Source: CAINVV01 sp037137375 (GTDB lineage: Bacteria > Bacteroidota > Bacteroidia > Bacteroidales > Prolixibacteraceae). From it: a stretch of 64,000 nucleotides of DNA. The position numbers and the translations under genes are program-made. The stretch spans positions 65,896 through 129,895 of the forward strand of contig JBAXKJ010000015.1 in assembly GCA_037137375.1 (NCBI GenBank), in the 5' to 3' direction. Of this stretch, positions 9,022 to 18,633 are shown piece by piece (within the stretch, counting starts at the first letter, position 1; every line of letters begins with the position of its first letter). The notes under the pieces are model-generated. The model saw only the letters and a program-made list of their open reading frames with translations. It was not told the origin of the DNA and did no database searches.

Positions 9022-12000
9022 TCACTTCCTGATGTAGAATTTCCTTACTACATTTCCATCTTTGGTGCGGAAGGCAATTGTGTAAATCCCTGTAGGCAAA
9101 GGTTTCAGGTTGATGGCTTGCCTGAAATCTCCATTGATCACAAAGTCCGTATGTTCATAAATCTTCTTACCCAGAGGATCGTATACTTGTATCGAAAATT
9201 GCTGCTGGTCAGGAGTCGTAATCTCAACAGTAAATTCACCATCGTTAGGCACTGGGAAAAGGTTGTAACGATTATTCTCCCCGGCTTTCAGACGATAGTG
9301 ATGATTGGAGGGAGCTGAAATACAGTTGTTGATTGTAACTACAGTCCAGTACCAGCCATTTTGTGTTGGGGTATAAAGCTGTGAGGTCGCTCCCTGAATG
9401 GCAGTTCCTGCTCCATCTGCCGTACTGGAGAAGTACCATTGGTTACCAGTTGGCGCACTGCTGGAGATATTGGATCCCGTAGGAGTGATGATGGCCTTTG
9501 GTGGAATTAGGTTCACTGTCAGTATGAACGTTGGAGAAACTGTCCCTTTTCCACAGGAATTTGAACCGTAAACGGTAATTGGTCCAGTAACAGTACTCAT
9601 AGAGAGGTCGACTACAATGCTGTTGGTAGTAGCTCCTGAAATAATCGTAGCTCCTGCCGGTAATGACCAGGTGTAACTCGTCGCATTGGCAATCTTTGGA
9701 ACTGAGAAGATCAGTCCAGTCGATCCCTGACAGACGGCCGAAGGTCCGTTGATATTCCCTGCCACATCAGTTAAAGGAGTAACCTGGACTGCCAATGAGG
9801 AGGTGTTGCTGTTTCCGCAGAAATTACTGGCATACACCGAAATATTTCCCGAAGAAGCCGTTGGACTGTAGCTTACAGTGATAGAGGAAGTTCCAGATCC
9901 GGATACAATGGTAGCTCCTGCTGGTAAAGTCCATACATAAGTAGAGGCATTGGCCACTGCCGGAACCGTATAAACAGCCTGGGTTCCCCCGCACAAATTG
10001 TTAGTACCTGTGACTGCACCTGCCGTGCCGATCAGAAGATTGACTGTAATGTTCTTAGAGATAGGCGCTGATGCCGTACAACCATTTGTATTGACATAGT
10101 TGACACTTACCGTCTGCGCCCCCGGCGTATTCCATGCAACAGCAATCTGATTCGTTCCTGCTCCTGACGAGATGGTACCTCCTGCTGAAATATTCCAGGT
10201 ATATCCAGTCATGCCCGTTTCTGTGCTGTAGACATTGCCAACTGATTTCTCACACACCGCGGCTGCTCCGGTAATGACAGGCACTGGAAGAGGGTTGACA
10301 GTAACAGCCTTGACAGTTGGGGAAAGAGCCGAACATCCATTCGAGTTGTTATAGTTGACACTAACGGTTTGAGGTCCTGCCGTATTCCACGTAACAGTAA
10401 CCGTGCGATCCGTTGCAGTACCACCTGATGTGATGGTCCCTCCGGCTGAGATTTTCCAGTTATATCCTGTCATGCTTGCTTCTGTGGTGTAGGTGACTCC
10501 GGTCGTGTTTACACAGACAGCAGCAGTTCCAGTGATCGTCGGAACCGGCAAATCGTATAAGGTTAGTTGCTTAACCGTTGGGGTTGGTGACGAACACCCT
10601 CCCGGATAGACGAAGTTGACACCGACCTGCTGCGTTCCCGTGCCATTCCAGTCAACTGTGATCGCACTCGTTCCGGCGCCGGAAGTAATAGTTCCCCCAT
10701 TCGACACGCTCCACTTGTAACTATCCATGCCAACCTGTGTGGCGTAGATTGCACCCTTTGTGGCTGAACAAACATTTGCCACTCCGGAAAGTAAAGGTAC
10801 CAAAACCGGATTGACAGCAATATATTTCACTTTTGCCGTAGTTGCGGAACATCCATTGGCGTTGCGGTAATTGACGGATACCGTTTGTAATCCTGCCGTA
10901 TTCCACGTAACCGTGATGGTCGGATCTGTCGCTGTCCCTCCTGAGGTGATGGTCCCTCCCGACGAGACACTCCAACTGTAACCGCTCATGCCTGTTTCGG
11001 TTGAATAAACAATACCAGGCAACAATGCGCAAGGAGTATCCGGACCGGATAGTGTAGGATCCGGTAACGGATTGACCGTTATATTTTTCACTGTTTCAGA
11101 GGCAGTCGGACAACCAGTCGGATTCGTGTAATTAACGGTTACTTTTTGATCGCCCAAGGTATTCCATATTACGTTGATGACGTTTGTGCTTGATCCTGAA
11201 ATAATTAAGCCTCCGGAGGAAACTTTCCAAGTATATGCTGTCATCCCGGCGTCGGTTGTATAGGTCACCCCTGCAACGCCAATACAAGCTGAGGGCGCTC
11301 CTATCAGTGCCGGAGTCAGTATGGGGTTGACAGTAACATTCATCACAGTAGGTGATGCGATGATGCATCCACCGGAAGAAACGTAATTTACGGTGACTGT
11401 CTGGGCACCTGGAACGTTCCATTTGACTGTTACGGTTCGGTCTGTGGAAGTGCCACCTGAAGTTATGGTACCACCAGACGAGATGGTCCAAGCATAGGAG
11501 GACATTCCTGCTTCCGTCGTGTAGACATTACCAGAGGAGCCCTCGCATGGAGTTGCGGGTCCGGTAATCGTCGGTGAAGGTACGGCCACCACTACATTAT
11601 GCGTACTAAAACAGCCTTTTGCATTGAGTTCGATGACTTTGTAAGTAGTTGTCGCGTTCGCTATTACGGTTGGATTAGACACATTGGAAACGAATCCGGA
11701 TGGTGTGGAGGTCCAACTGTAGGTACTTCCTGGCACGGCGGCCGCACCAAGTTGAGTTGAAGTACCAGGACATAGTAACCTGTCGACCCCTGCAACCGCT
11801 GCGGGTGATGGGTTCAGTGCGACAATTTGTGTGTTGGTGTTGATGCATCCTGTGGAAATATTCGTGTCTGAGACTCTCACCCAACCTAAGGTAACTTCTC
11901 CCCAGGTAACCGTGCACGAATTGGTATTTGCTCCTGCTGTGATCGTTCCGCCTGCAGTGGTCCAGCTATAAGTATGGCCGGTGATTGCAGGGGTAGAATA

Positions 12001-15000
12001 CACACTTCCGCTGGAAGATGCGCAACCCAAAGTCGGGCCGCTGATAGCAGGTTTAACGGCCGGATTCACGGTTACCGATACATCCTTTGTTGTACCAGGG
12101 CATCCGTTGACAAGCGGTGTAATGAGATAATGAACCACTACCGGGTTCGGAGTAGTATTGAAAAGTGTCTCATTGAGAAATGTTCCGGCACCGTTTTTGA
12201 GGCTATCGTTGCTGATTCCCGCAACCATGGCCCTTGTCCATTTGTAGGAGAAGGTTCCTGTTGTTGTAGTAAGATCAGGAGTAAAAACGCTGAGATTGTC
12301 GCTGCACCAGAAGGTAGGGACAGGACTTTTGATAACAGCGACGGGATTCACTGTTACAACGACATCTTTGGTCTTACCCACACATCCGTCGACAGTAGGT
12401 GTGATTAGGTAATGAACCAGAATAGGTTCAGTTGTCGTGTTGACCAGCTTTTCGGTGATGGTCGCACCAATTCCATTGGTCACTGCGGTGTTGCTAATAC
12501 CCGCCACAGCTGCCCTTGTCCACTTGTAAGAAATGACGAAACCAGTGGTATTAGTAGTTGCGATATAAGAATTATAAGTATTACTGCACCAGTTAGCCGT
12601 TGCCGGACTACTGATCAGGATGACAGGGATGGTAACTGTTACATCCTTAGGTATACTGGTGCTGCATCCGATAGCGGCAGGAGTGATCCTGTATATGACA
12701 TTAACGGCAGAATTAGTTGTGTTTACCAGTGTCTCCGTAATGGTTGCACCGGTGCCGTTGGTGACAGCCTTATTGCTAACCCCGGCAACAGAATCCCTTT
12801 TCCAGGTAAAGGTGGCAGTAGGGATAGAGCTGGTTACCTTGTAAGTGTTTGGGACGGCATTACACCATAATGCGGAAGATGCACTGTTGACGGTTACCCC
12901 TTGCGTGACAGTAATAGTGACATTATGGCTACTCTGGCATCCGGAAGCGTTTTTTTCTGTTAAGGTATAAATTGTAGTTACAGCAGGGTTTACGCTTGGA
13001 TTTGCTAAGGTTGAAGAAAAGCCAAAAGGGGAGGATGTCCAGCTATAGGTACTTCCGCTGACAGCACTTCCGCCAATACTGATTCTCGAGCCCGGACAAA
13101 TGCTCGCGTCTGCAAGGACACTGGCCTTTGGTATGGGTCCACAAGTTGGGTCAATACCGTTCTTATATTCAAAGGCCCCCATATCAATGGTTCCAGTATT
13201 TGATGCGTTTGTTTTCAGTAATTTTCTTGAAAAATCAATGCTCCTTATATCTGTAGGCTCGCTGTTATAAGAATCATTTCCGGCATCGACACAAGGTGAA
13301 TTTCCACCAAGACGAAAATCTCCTACCGTTGGATCAAAAAAACTTGGATCGGTTGTAATATCCGTCGCGTCAACAATTGGAGCAATTGACAAAGAAATAT
13401 CCAAGGATAAATTTCTATAACACGAATTATACAGTGTTACTGTTCCATCATTGATATAAATCTGCCTTCCTTCGCCGACACCGGAGGTAAAGAAATAGTT
13501 TCCCCAGAAAATGGAATTATAAATGTTCGTAATGGATGCCTGGTCATTGTAAATACCTGCGCCTAAAGTTGCCTTGTTTTGCGTCACCGTGCAGTTAGTA
13601 AATGTTGGCGAGGAGTTGACATTAAATATTCCTCCTCCATTACCATCGGTAATGTTATAGGATATAACGCAGTTGGTAAATTTCGGAGCGGAGGTAGCTT
13701 CATTGTAAATACCGGCTCCGATTCCTCCCGCAACAGTAGTATTGTCAGTAATAATACAGTTTTTAATTATCGGTGAGGAACCAAAAGAACCAGTGTTATA
13801 AATACCTCCTCCAGCATCGGGTGCTGACCCCCCTTTGATGGTAAACCCATCGAGGATCGCCGTATTATCTACATCAGTATTGTAAATAACATGATAGCTT
13901 CGGTTGGTTGAATCGTTCGGCGCGCCAATATAACCACTCAGAACCGTAGGGTTGGTGTACCAGTTTCTGCTGCCAAGAGAGACCTCTGTCCCTGCAAAAC
14001 CTCCGTAAACTTCGAGGCCCGACTTGAGTCGAAAGGATACTGTCACGTCGTTTTCTGCTGAGGGAAAATAAGTTCCTCTGGCTACCCATATCTGGAATCC
14101 GCTCATGGAAGCAGCTAGTGCTGACTGCAGGGATGTATAGGCGTTCGCCCAGCTTGTGCCGTCATTGGCGCCGGTGGCATCGGCTTTGACGTATAATTTT
14201 GGAATAGCCGGAACAGTTGGGTCTGAACCCAACTTAAATTCATAAGCCCCGATGTCAACAGTTCCTGTCGATCCTGTGGTTTTATCAAGTTTACGCTGAT
14301 AGCCACTGCTACGTATGTCTGTCGCTTCTGTTGTGTAGGAATCCAGTCCGGCATCCACGCATGGGGAGGCTAATGTTAGCCTGTAATCATTGACGAAGTT
14401 GGCAAATTTGGGATTGGAAGTAATGTTGCTGTTGACGTCTGACAAGCTTCCACCGGCGACTGTTAAGTCGGCTATCCCGGTACTGGGGGTGGTATTGGAG
14501 TAACAGGAATAATTTAGTGTAAAAGCTCCATCCGCGATATAAATCTGATTTCCGAAGTTGCTGGCAACATTCGCCCAGATGATGGAATTGTTAATGGTTG
14601 GGCTCGAGGAGGTATCGTTATAAAATCCACCACCAAATCCGGCAGTATTTTTTAATATGTCGCAATTGATGAGCGTGGGAGATGATTCAAGGTTGAACAT
14701 ACCGCCACCCTGACCATCTGTCGTATTGGAAAGTATCATGCAGTTGGTCAGCGTTGGAGAGGAATGGGCCTCGTTGTACATACCTGCTCCGTTACCTCCG
14801 GCATTTGTTGCATTATTTGTGATGATACAATTGGAAATTACAGGAGAGGAGTTGGTATTGAAAATACCTCCGCCAGCCATGTCCGCATTTCCTCCCTGAA
14901 TCGTGAATCCATCCAGTGTGGCAGTATTGTCGACATCGGTGTTGAAGATCACATGGTAGCTGTTGTCGATATTGTCTCCAGCCATTCCTATATCTCCGCT

Positions 15001-15363
15001 GAGAATGGTCGCATTCATTGCCCAGTTTCGTTGGATAAAGCTTGTTTCTGTCCCTGCGAATCCGCCATAAATCTTGACACCTGATTTCATCTGAAAAGAC
15101 ATAGTCTGATCTCCATCCTGGGTGGGGAAATAGGTCCCTCTGGCAATCCATACTTCAGCCACACCTATATCGTTTATCGCAGTCTGAATTTGAGTGCCAT
15201 CGTATGCATTTGTCCAGCCGGTTCCATCTTTAAGTCCAGCTCCGGTCGTGGTGACACATTTAATCAATCCTCCAATGGGTAAACTAAATAATCTGCCAGA
15301 AAAAACGGACAGAACGATGAACAAAACAGAGAAAACCAGGCACTTCTTAAGTAAAAGCTTCAT
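9022..15363 (-). CDS. Large secreted beta-helix/PKD-like repeat protein with T9SS type A sorting domain
   Basis: The 2113-residue protein starts with a signal peptide (hydrophobic residues about 8-28). Residues about 35-375 and 390-745 are two related copies of a right-handed beta-helix module with choice-of-anchor-Q features: WxNAY, IWVARGTYFP or IWIARGTYFP, GGFAGTE, CIITxN runs and a closing DIGAYEFK or DMGAFEYK. Three PKD/Ig-like repeats with WTRAAVAGIS-type cores follow, then six repeats of about 85 residues (YTTExGM, GGTITSG, WNTxG, VNY, NGC), two related repeats, and a C-terminal domain from LFPVPNDGEF to KFYIRK, the Por secretion tail (type A) that is cleaved and replaced by an anchor. 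The product is inferred to be exported and surface-attached, with a binding or adhesion role. It is transcribed alone on this strand. Confidence 0.88.
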   Translation of the reverse strand: MKLLLKKCLVFSVLFIVLSVFSGRLFSLPIGGLIKCVTTTGAGLKDGTGWTNAYDGTQIQTAINDIGVAEVWIARGTYFPTQDGDQTMSFQMKSGVKIYGGFAGTETSFIQRNWAMNATILSGDIGMAGDNIDNSYHVIFNTDVDNTATLDGFTIQGGNADMAGGGIFNTNSSPVISNCIITNNATNAGGNGAGMYNEAHSSPTLTNCMILSNTTDGQGGGMFNLESSPTLINCDILKNTAGFGGGFYNDTSSSPTINNSIIWANVASNFGNQIYIADGAFTLNYSCYSNTTPSTGIADLTVAGGSLSDVNSNITSNPKFANFVNDYRLTLASPCVDAGLDSYTTEATDIRSSGYQRKLDKTTGSTGTVDIGAYEFKLGSDPTVPAIPKLYVKADATGANDGTSWANAYTSLQSALAASMSGFQIWVARGTYFPSAENDVTVSFRLKSGLEVYGGFAGTEVSLGSRNWYTNPTVLSGYIGAPNDSTNRSYHVIYNTDVDNTAILDGFTIKGGSAPDAGGGIYNTGSFGSSPIIKNCIITDNTTVAGGIGAGIYNEATSAPKFTNCVISYNITDGNGGGIFNVNSSPTFTNCTVTQNKATLGAGIYNDQASITNIYNSIFWGNYFFTSGVGEGRQIYINDGTVTLYNSCYRNLSLDISLSIAPIVDATDITTDPSFFDPTVGDFRLGGNSPCVDAGNDSYNSEPTDIRSIDFSRKLLKTNASNTGTIDMGAFEYKNGIDPTCGPIPKASVLADASICPGSRISIGGSAVSGSTYSWTSSPFGFSSTLANPSVNPAVTTIYTLTEKNASGCQSSHNVTITVTQGVTVNSASSALWCNAVPNTYKVTSSIPTATFTWKRDSVAGVSNKAVTNGTGATITETLVNTTNSAVNVIYRITPAAIGCSTSIPKDVTVTIPVILISSPATANWCSNTYNSYIATTNTTGFVISYKWTRAAVAGISNTAVTNGIGATITEKLVNTTTEPILVHYLITPTVDGCVGKTKDVVVTVNPVAVIKSPVPTFWCSDNLSVFTPDLTTTTGTFSYKWTRAMVAGISNDSLKNGAGTFLNETLFNTTPNPVVVHYLITPLVNGCPGTTKDVSVTVNPAVKPAISGPTLGCASSSGSVYSTPAITGHTYSWTTAGGTITAGANTNSCTVTWGEVTLGWVRVSDTNISTGCINTNTQIVALNPSPAAVAGVDRLLCPGTSTQLGAAAVPGSTYSWTSTPSGFVSNVSNPTVIANATTTYKVIELNAKGCFSTHNVVVAVPSPTITGPATPCEGSSGNVYTTEAGMSSYAWTISSGGTITSGGTSTDRTVTVKWNVPGAQTVTVNYVSSGGCIIASPTVMNVTVNPILTPALIGAPSACIGVAGVTYTTDAGMTAYTWKVSSGGLIISGSSTNVINVIWNTLGDQKVTVNYTNPTGCPTASETVKNITVNPLPDPTLSGPDTPCALLPGIVYSTETGMSGYSWSVSSGGTITSGGTATDPTITVTWNTAGLQTVSVNYRNANGCSATTAKVKYIAVNPVLVPLLSGVANVCSATKGAIYATQVGMDSYKWSVSNGGTITSGAGTSAITVDWNGTGTQQVGVNFVYPGGCSSPTPTVKQLTLYDLPVPTITGTAAVCVNTTGVTYTTEASMTGYNWKISAGGTITSGGTATDRTVTVTWNTAGPQTVSVNYNNSNGCSALSPTVKAVTVNPLPVPVITGAAAVCEKSVGNVYSTETGMTGYTWNISAGGTISSGAGTNQIAVAWNTPGAQTVSVNYVNTNGCTASAPISKNITVNLLIGTAGAVTGTNNLCGGTQAVYTVPAVANASTYVWTLPAGATIVSGSGTSSITVSYSPTASSGNISVYASNFCGNSNTSSLAVQVTPLTDVAGNINGPSAVCQGSTGLIFSVPKIANATSYTWSLPAGATIISGATTNSIVVDLSMSTVTGPITVYGSNSCGKGTVSPTFILTVNLIPPKAIITPTGSNISSSAPTGNQWYFSSTADGAGTAIQGATSQLYTPTQNGWYWTVVTINNCISAPSNHHYRLKAGENNRYNLFPVPNDGEFTVEITTPDQQQFSIQVYDPLGKKIYEHTDFVINGDFRQAINLKPLPTGIYTIAFRTKDGNVVRKFYIRK
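10045..11580 (-). repeat. Six tandem ~256-bp PKD-like repeats
   Basis: Six consecutive units of about 85 codons inside the 2113-residue protein share PxxxG, a YTTExGM or YSTExGM motif, GGTITSG, a V-W-N core and NGC followed by ITVNP. They are similar in protein but have diverged in DNA, indicating older tandem duplication. Confidence 0.75.
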
Positions 15364-15541
15364 ATTATTCAGATAATTAGGTATTATTATTTAGTTGTCC
15401 GGTCAATTTGCCGGAATAATATTTCGTTTACTTCCTGACATTCAGGACGGTACAATTCTTATTTACAAGTTCTTAAATCTAAGAAAGTTCAGTCGAAAAC
15501 GAAAAATAATTCCGGATTATTTGCAAGACAAATACAGAAAA

Positions 15542-16486
15542 TTAAAAAGGCAATTTTGTTAGTTCAACATTCCCTCCCGAAAGAATAATTCCAATATTTT
15601 TTCCACTGAATTTTTCCCTGTTTTCCATGATGACCGCTAGCGGAACTGCACTGGAAGGTTCAATAATGATCTTCATCCGCTCCCAGATCATTCGCATGGC
15701 AGCAACGATTGTTTCTTCCCGCGCAGTCAAAACCTCGTCAACATTTTTCTGAATTACAGCAAAAGTCATCTCCCCGAGTGAGGTGAGCAAACCGTCTGCA
15801 ATGGTCATGGGTTGAATCGAGGGATGGATATAGCCATCCCGGAAGGATCTGAAAGCATCATCAGCATTTTTTGGTTCTGCCGCAATAACCCTGGTGGCAG
15901 GACTTAAGGCCTTTGTGGAGAGCGCTGTCCCGGATAGGAGACCGCCGCCACCAACCGGACACATCAATATTTCCAGCTCTTTGGCCTCTTCCAGAAGTTC
16001 AAGCGCAGCGGTACCCTGACCGCAAATTACCTTGAAATTGTTATAAGGATGAACGACTGTAAGTCCAATTTTGTTTACCAACTGCTGAAGGGTCTCCTCC
16101 CTTGCCTGAAGCGTGGGTTCGCAATAAGTGATATGCGCCCCGTAACCGGCTACCGCGATTTTCTTGATCTCCGGGGCATTGGAAGGCATGACGATATGTG
16201 CTTCTATCCCACGCATCCGTGCAGCCAGAGCCAGGGCTGCCGCATGATTCCCTGAGGAATGGGTTCCAACACCTGAGCTGGCTTCTGCTTCACTCAAAGA
16301 AAAGACCGCATTGGTAGCGCCGCGAAACTTAAAGGCGCCCACTTTCTGGAAATTTTCGCATTTAAAGAAGAGTTCACAACCCATCAGTATGTTGATGCTC
16401 TTGCTGGTCAGCACCGGTGTGCGGTGAATGTATGGCTTAATCAGTTCATGGGCGGAAAGGATATCTTCAAAAGTCGGGAGAACCAT
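15542..16486 (-). CDS. PLP-dependent threonine/serine dehydratase (threonine ammonia-lyase, catabolic-size)
   Basis: The 314-residue fold-type II PLP enzyme has the Schiff-base lysine in GAFKFRGA (Lys53), the substrate loop SSGNH (77-81), and the phosphate-binding glycine loop PVGGGGLLSG (177-186). The family deaminates L-threonine or L-serine to 2-oxobutyrate or pyruvate; some close relatives are serine racemases. It lacks the C-terminal ACT-like regulatory domain of biosynthetic IlvA, so feedback by isoleucine is not expected and a TdcB-like or racemase role is possible. It is followed on the other side of a 19-base gap by the carboxypeptidase-regulatory-like gene on the same strand. The exact reaction cannot be fixed from sequence. 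Confidence 0.88.
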   Translation of the reverse strand: MVLPTFEDILSAHELIKPYIHRTPVLTSKSINILMGCELFFKCENFQKVGAFKFRGATNAVFSLSEAEASSGVGTHSSGNHAAALALAARMRGIEAHIVMPSNAPEIKKIAVAGYGAHITYCEPTLQAREETLQQLVNKIGLTVVHPYNNFKVICGQGTAALELLEEAKELEILMCPVGGGGLLSGTALSTKALSPATRVIAAEPKNADDAFRSFRDGYIHPSIQPMTIADGLLTSLGEMTFAVIQKNVDEVLTAREETIVAAMRMIWERMKIIIEPSSAVPLAVIMENREKFSGKNIGIILSGGNVELTKLPF

Positions 16487-16505
16487 GAGTTAAACATATT
16501 TAGAG

Positions 16506-17270
16506 TTACTTCTTAAGTTTGCTTTCTTCTGCCATTTTCAGTTTGTACTCCTTCATCATTTCCTTCAGCCTTTTCTCTACCTCATAGGTCGTTGCGCTAA
16601 AACGGAGATTGCTGTATGCATTGAAGTAAACCATGAAATTATCCAGTTCGTCACCCTTCAATCCTGTCACCCTGGCAGCGATCTCCTTATTATAGACCAG
16701 CGAAAACAGTTGCCATTCCCTTTCAGTCCTGATAGCAACGAGCGTGTTTCGTTTTTCTTTTTCGTCTTTACTAAATTTATAGTATAGGAAGGAGGTCGGA
16801 TGGAATATAGCTGTCAGCAGTTTAGGTTTGGATGCAAATTCACCCCTTAATTCACTTGGAATATTGCTCATCTTTGCGTGATCGAGGAGCCCCGACATAT
16901 TTACCTTCTGTTTTTCAGCAGTAATTTCTACACCGTTAAGCTCATATCTGACAGGTGCCATGGTCACTACAGCATTCTCCTTCATCAATTCGCTGACGGG
17001 AACTTTCTTGTCGATGTAGCCCAACGATCTGAAAGTTAGTGTATCCGTAGGGTCAGCCTGAACAGAAAATTTACCTTCCTTGTCTGACATGGTGCCTCCC
17101 CTGACCCGCTGATTGACGACATTGACATAAGGAACAGGTAAGCCTGACAAATCATCCAGGATCTGAGCCGAAACCTTGATCATGTCTTCCGGAAAGTAAA
17201 CTTGTGAGAAACTGTTTAGAGACAATCCCCCAACTAAAATAAGCAGTAACCAAATCGGTTTTAATCTCAT
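16506..17270 (-). CDS. Exported protein with carboxypeptidase-regulatory-like (CarboxypepD_reg) domain
   Basis: The protein has about 254 residues from the preferred start, ATG at 17270, which follows a purine-rich stretch (GGAAGTAGGAAG). An upstream in-frame ATG at 17285 is possible. A signal peptide precedes VYFPEDMIKV. Residues about 15-95 form the beta-sandwich typical of this domain: LDDLSGLPVPYVNVVN, a GTMSDKEGKFSV turn and LTFRSLGYIDKKV. The C-terminal half is helical and charged, ending in a lysine-rich tail. Such domains are common at the N termini of SusC proteins and in small periplasmic or outer-membrane proteins of Bacteroidota; no catalytic residues are visible and the function is unknown. 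A tandem repeat separates it from dapL. Confidence 0.75.
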   Translation of the reverse strand: MRLKPIWLLLILVGGLSLNSFSQVYFPEDMIKVSAQILDDLSGLPVPYVNVVNQRVRGGTMSDKEGKFSVQADPTDTLTFRSLGYIDKKVPVSELMKENAVVTMAPVRYELNGVEITAEKQKVNMSGLLDHAKMSNIPSELRGEFASKPKLLTAIFHPTSFLYYKFSKDEKEKRNTLVAIRTEREWQLFSLVYNKEIAARVTGLKGDELDNFMVYFNAYSNLRFSATTYEVEKRLKEMMKEYKLKMAEESKLKK

Positions 17271-17292
17271 CTTCCTACTTCCCATTTTCCCA

Positions 17293-17316
17293 TTAGCAAA
17301 TTAGCACATTAGCAAA
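17293..17316. repeat. Three tandem 8-nt units (TTAGCAAA/TTAGCACA) overlapping the dapL stop
   Basis: Units are TTAGCAAA (17293-17300), TTAGCACA (17301-17308) and TTAGCAAA (17309-17316). The dapL stop codon (17309-17311, minus) lies in the third unit. Because 8 is not a multiple of 3, TAA on the minus strand and TAG on the plus strand each occur in all three frames. Confidence 0.85.
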
Positions 17317-18538
17317 TTTTCCTCAGTCGCTCCATTGCCTTCACTACATTTTCCCTTTCAGCAAAGGCCGAGAAGCGGAAATAGCCTTCGCCGGATGGCC
17401 CGAACCCCGAACCAGGTGTTCCTACTACATTGGCTTCATTGAGCAGTAAATCAAAAAACTCCCATGAAGTTAATCCTTTTTTCGTCTTCACCCAAACATA
17501 CGGTGCATTTACCCCTCCAAAGACGGTATAACCCATCTCCTGCAGGCTATTCAGCATGATTCTCGCATTTTCGAGATAATAATTGATCACAGCTCTCACC
17601 TCTTTGGCTCCCTCTTCAGAATAGATGGCGGCGGCGGCTTTTTGAACCGGATAGGAGACGCCGTTAAATTTTGTTGTGTGACGTCTCATCCATAATGGCT
17701 TGACTTTATGTGCATTGCCATTTTCGTCATAGGCAACCAATTCCTCGGGGATGACAGTAAAAGCACATCTGGTACCGGTAAAACCTGCCGTCTTGGAGAA
17801 ACTTCTGAACTCGATTGCAACATTCTTGGCACCTTCGATTTCATATATTGTATGAGGGATGGAAGGATCTGTGATAAATGCCTCATAAGCTGCATCGTAC
17901 AAGATAATACACTGATTTTTAATGGCATAATCAACCCATTTTGTCAGGATCTCCTTCGAAGCGACGGTCCCGGTAGGATTGTTGGGGAAACAAAGAAAAA
18001 TAAGATCCGGTCTTTCCGTCGGTAGTTCAGGCAGAAACCCATTTGCCTCATTACAAGGCATATAGATGATTCCATCGAAATAACCATTCGGCTGACAGAC
18101 GCCAGTTTTTCCCGACATCACGGTTGTATCTGCATAGACCGGATAAACCGGATCGCAGATGGCAATTTTATTACCCACACCAAAAATTTCCTGGATATTG
18201 CCTGTGTCGCATTTCGATCCGTCCGAGACAAATATTTCGTCAGGCGAAATTTGTACTCCCCGGCTCCTATAATCATGCAGCGAAATTGCTTCACGAAGGA
18301 AATCATAACCCTGCTCGGGACCATATCCCTTAAAGCTGGTCAGCGATGCCATCTCTTCAACTCCTTCATGAAAGGCCTTGATTACGGAAGGGGTCAGCGG
18401 TTGAGTGACGTCTCCAATGCCCATTCTGATGATTTCCTTACCAGGATTTGCCTGTGCAAATTCCCGGACGCGACGCCCGATTTCGGGGAACAAATATCCT
18501 GCTTTTAGCTTCAGGTAATTTTCGTTGATTCTGGCCAT
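17309..18538 (-). CDS. dapL: LL-diaminopimelate aminotransferase
   Basis: The 409-residue fold-type I aminotransferase converts tetrahydrodipicolinate directly to LL-diaminopimelate with glutamate as amino donor, bypassing the succinylase or acetylase routes. Visible features are the opening ARINENYLKLKAGYLFPEI, FPNNPTG (184-190), the Asp of YDAAYEAF (about 215) and the PLP lysine in SFSKTAGFTGTR (Lys249). The start is ATG 18538: the frame continues upstream, but the extra 14 residues would translate a low-complexity heptad repeat. A -7 element lies at 18578-18585. The last codons run into an 8-nt tandem repeat. The dapF-like gene is divergent about 95 bases away, followed by a lysA-like gene. 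Confidence 0.95.
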   Translation of the reverse strand: MARINENYLKLKAGYLFPEIGRRVREFAQANPGKEIIRMGIGDVTQPLTPSVIKAFHEGVEEMASLTSFKGYGPEQGYDFLREAISLHDYRSRGVQISPDEIFVSDGSKCDTGNIQEIFGVGNKIAICDPVYPVYADTTVMSGKTGVCQPNGYFDGIIYMPCNEANGFLPELPTERPDLIFLCFPNNPTGTVASKEILTKWVDYAIKNQCIILYDAAYEAFITDPSIPHTIYEIEGAKNVAIEFRSFSKTAGFTGTRCAFTVIPEELVAYDENGNAHKVKPLWMRRHTTKFNGVSYPVQKAAAAIYSEEGAKEVRAVINYYLENARIMLNSLQEMGYTVFGGVNAPYVWVKTKKGLTSWEFFDLLLNEANVVGTPGSGFGPSGEGYFRFSAFAERENVVKAMERLRKIC

Positions 18539-18566
18539 AAAAGTGAAAAGTGAAAAGTGAAAAATG
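18539..18566. repeat. Four tandem heptads (AAAAGTG) forming the dapL 5' leader
   Basis: AAAAGTG occurs at 18539-18545, 18546-18552 and 18553-18559, with a variant AAAAATG at 18560-18566. The array abuts the dapL ATG (18536-18538, minus). On the plus strand it contains TGA in all three frames (18544, 18551, 18558, 18565); on the minus strand it is open. Confidence 0.9.
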
Positions 18567-18577
18567 AAAGCCACGGG

Positions 18578-18585
18578 CAAAGATA
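18578..18585 (-). promoter_or_regulatory. Bacteroidota -7 element (TATCTTTG) for dapL
   Basis: TATCTTTG reads on the minus strand and fits the TAnnTTTG consensus. Transcription would start near 18571, so the leader would be almost entirely the heptad array. No good -33 TTTG is visible. Confidence 0.55.
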
Positions 18586-18633
18586 CGAAATAAAATTTTG
18601 GGTACTTTTACCGCAAACCTTACAAATGCTGCC

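Noticed and set aside
18538..18580. N-terminal extension of DapL
   Set aside because: The extra 14 residues translate the heptad repeat and the region next to the -7 element; DapL proteins start at the MARINENY-type sequence.
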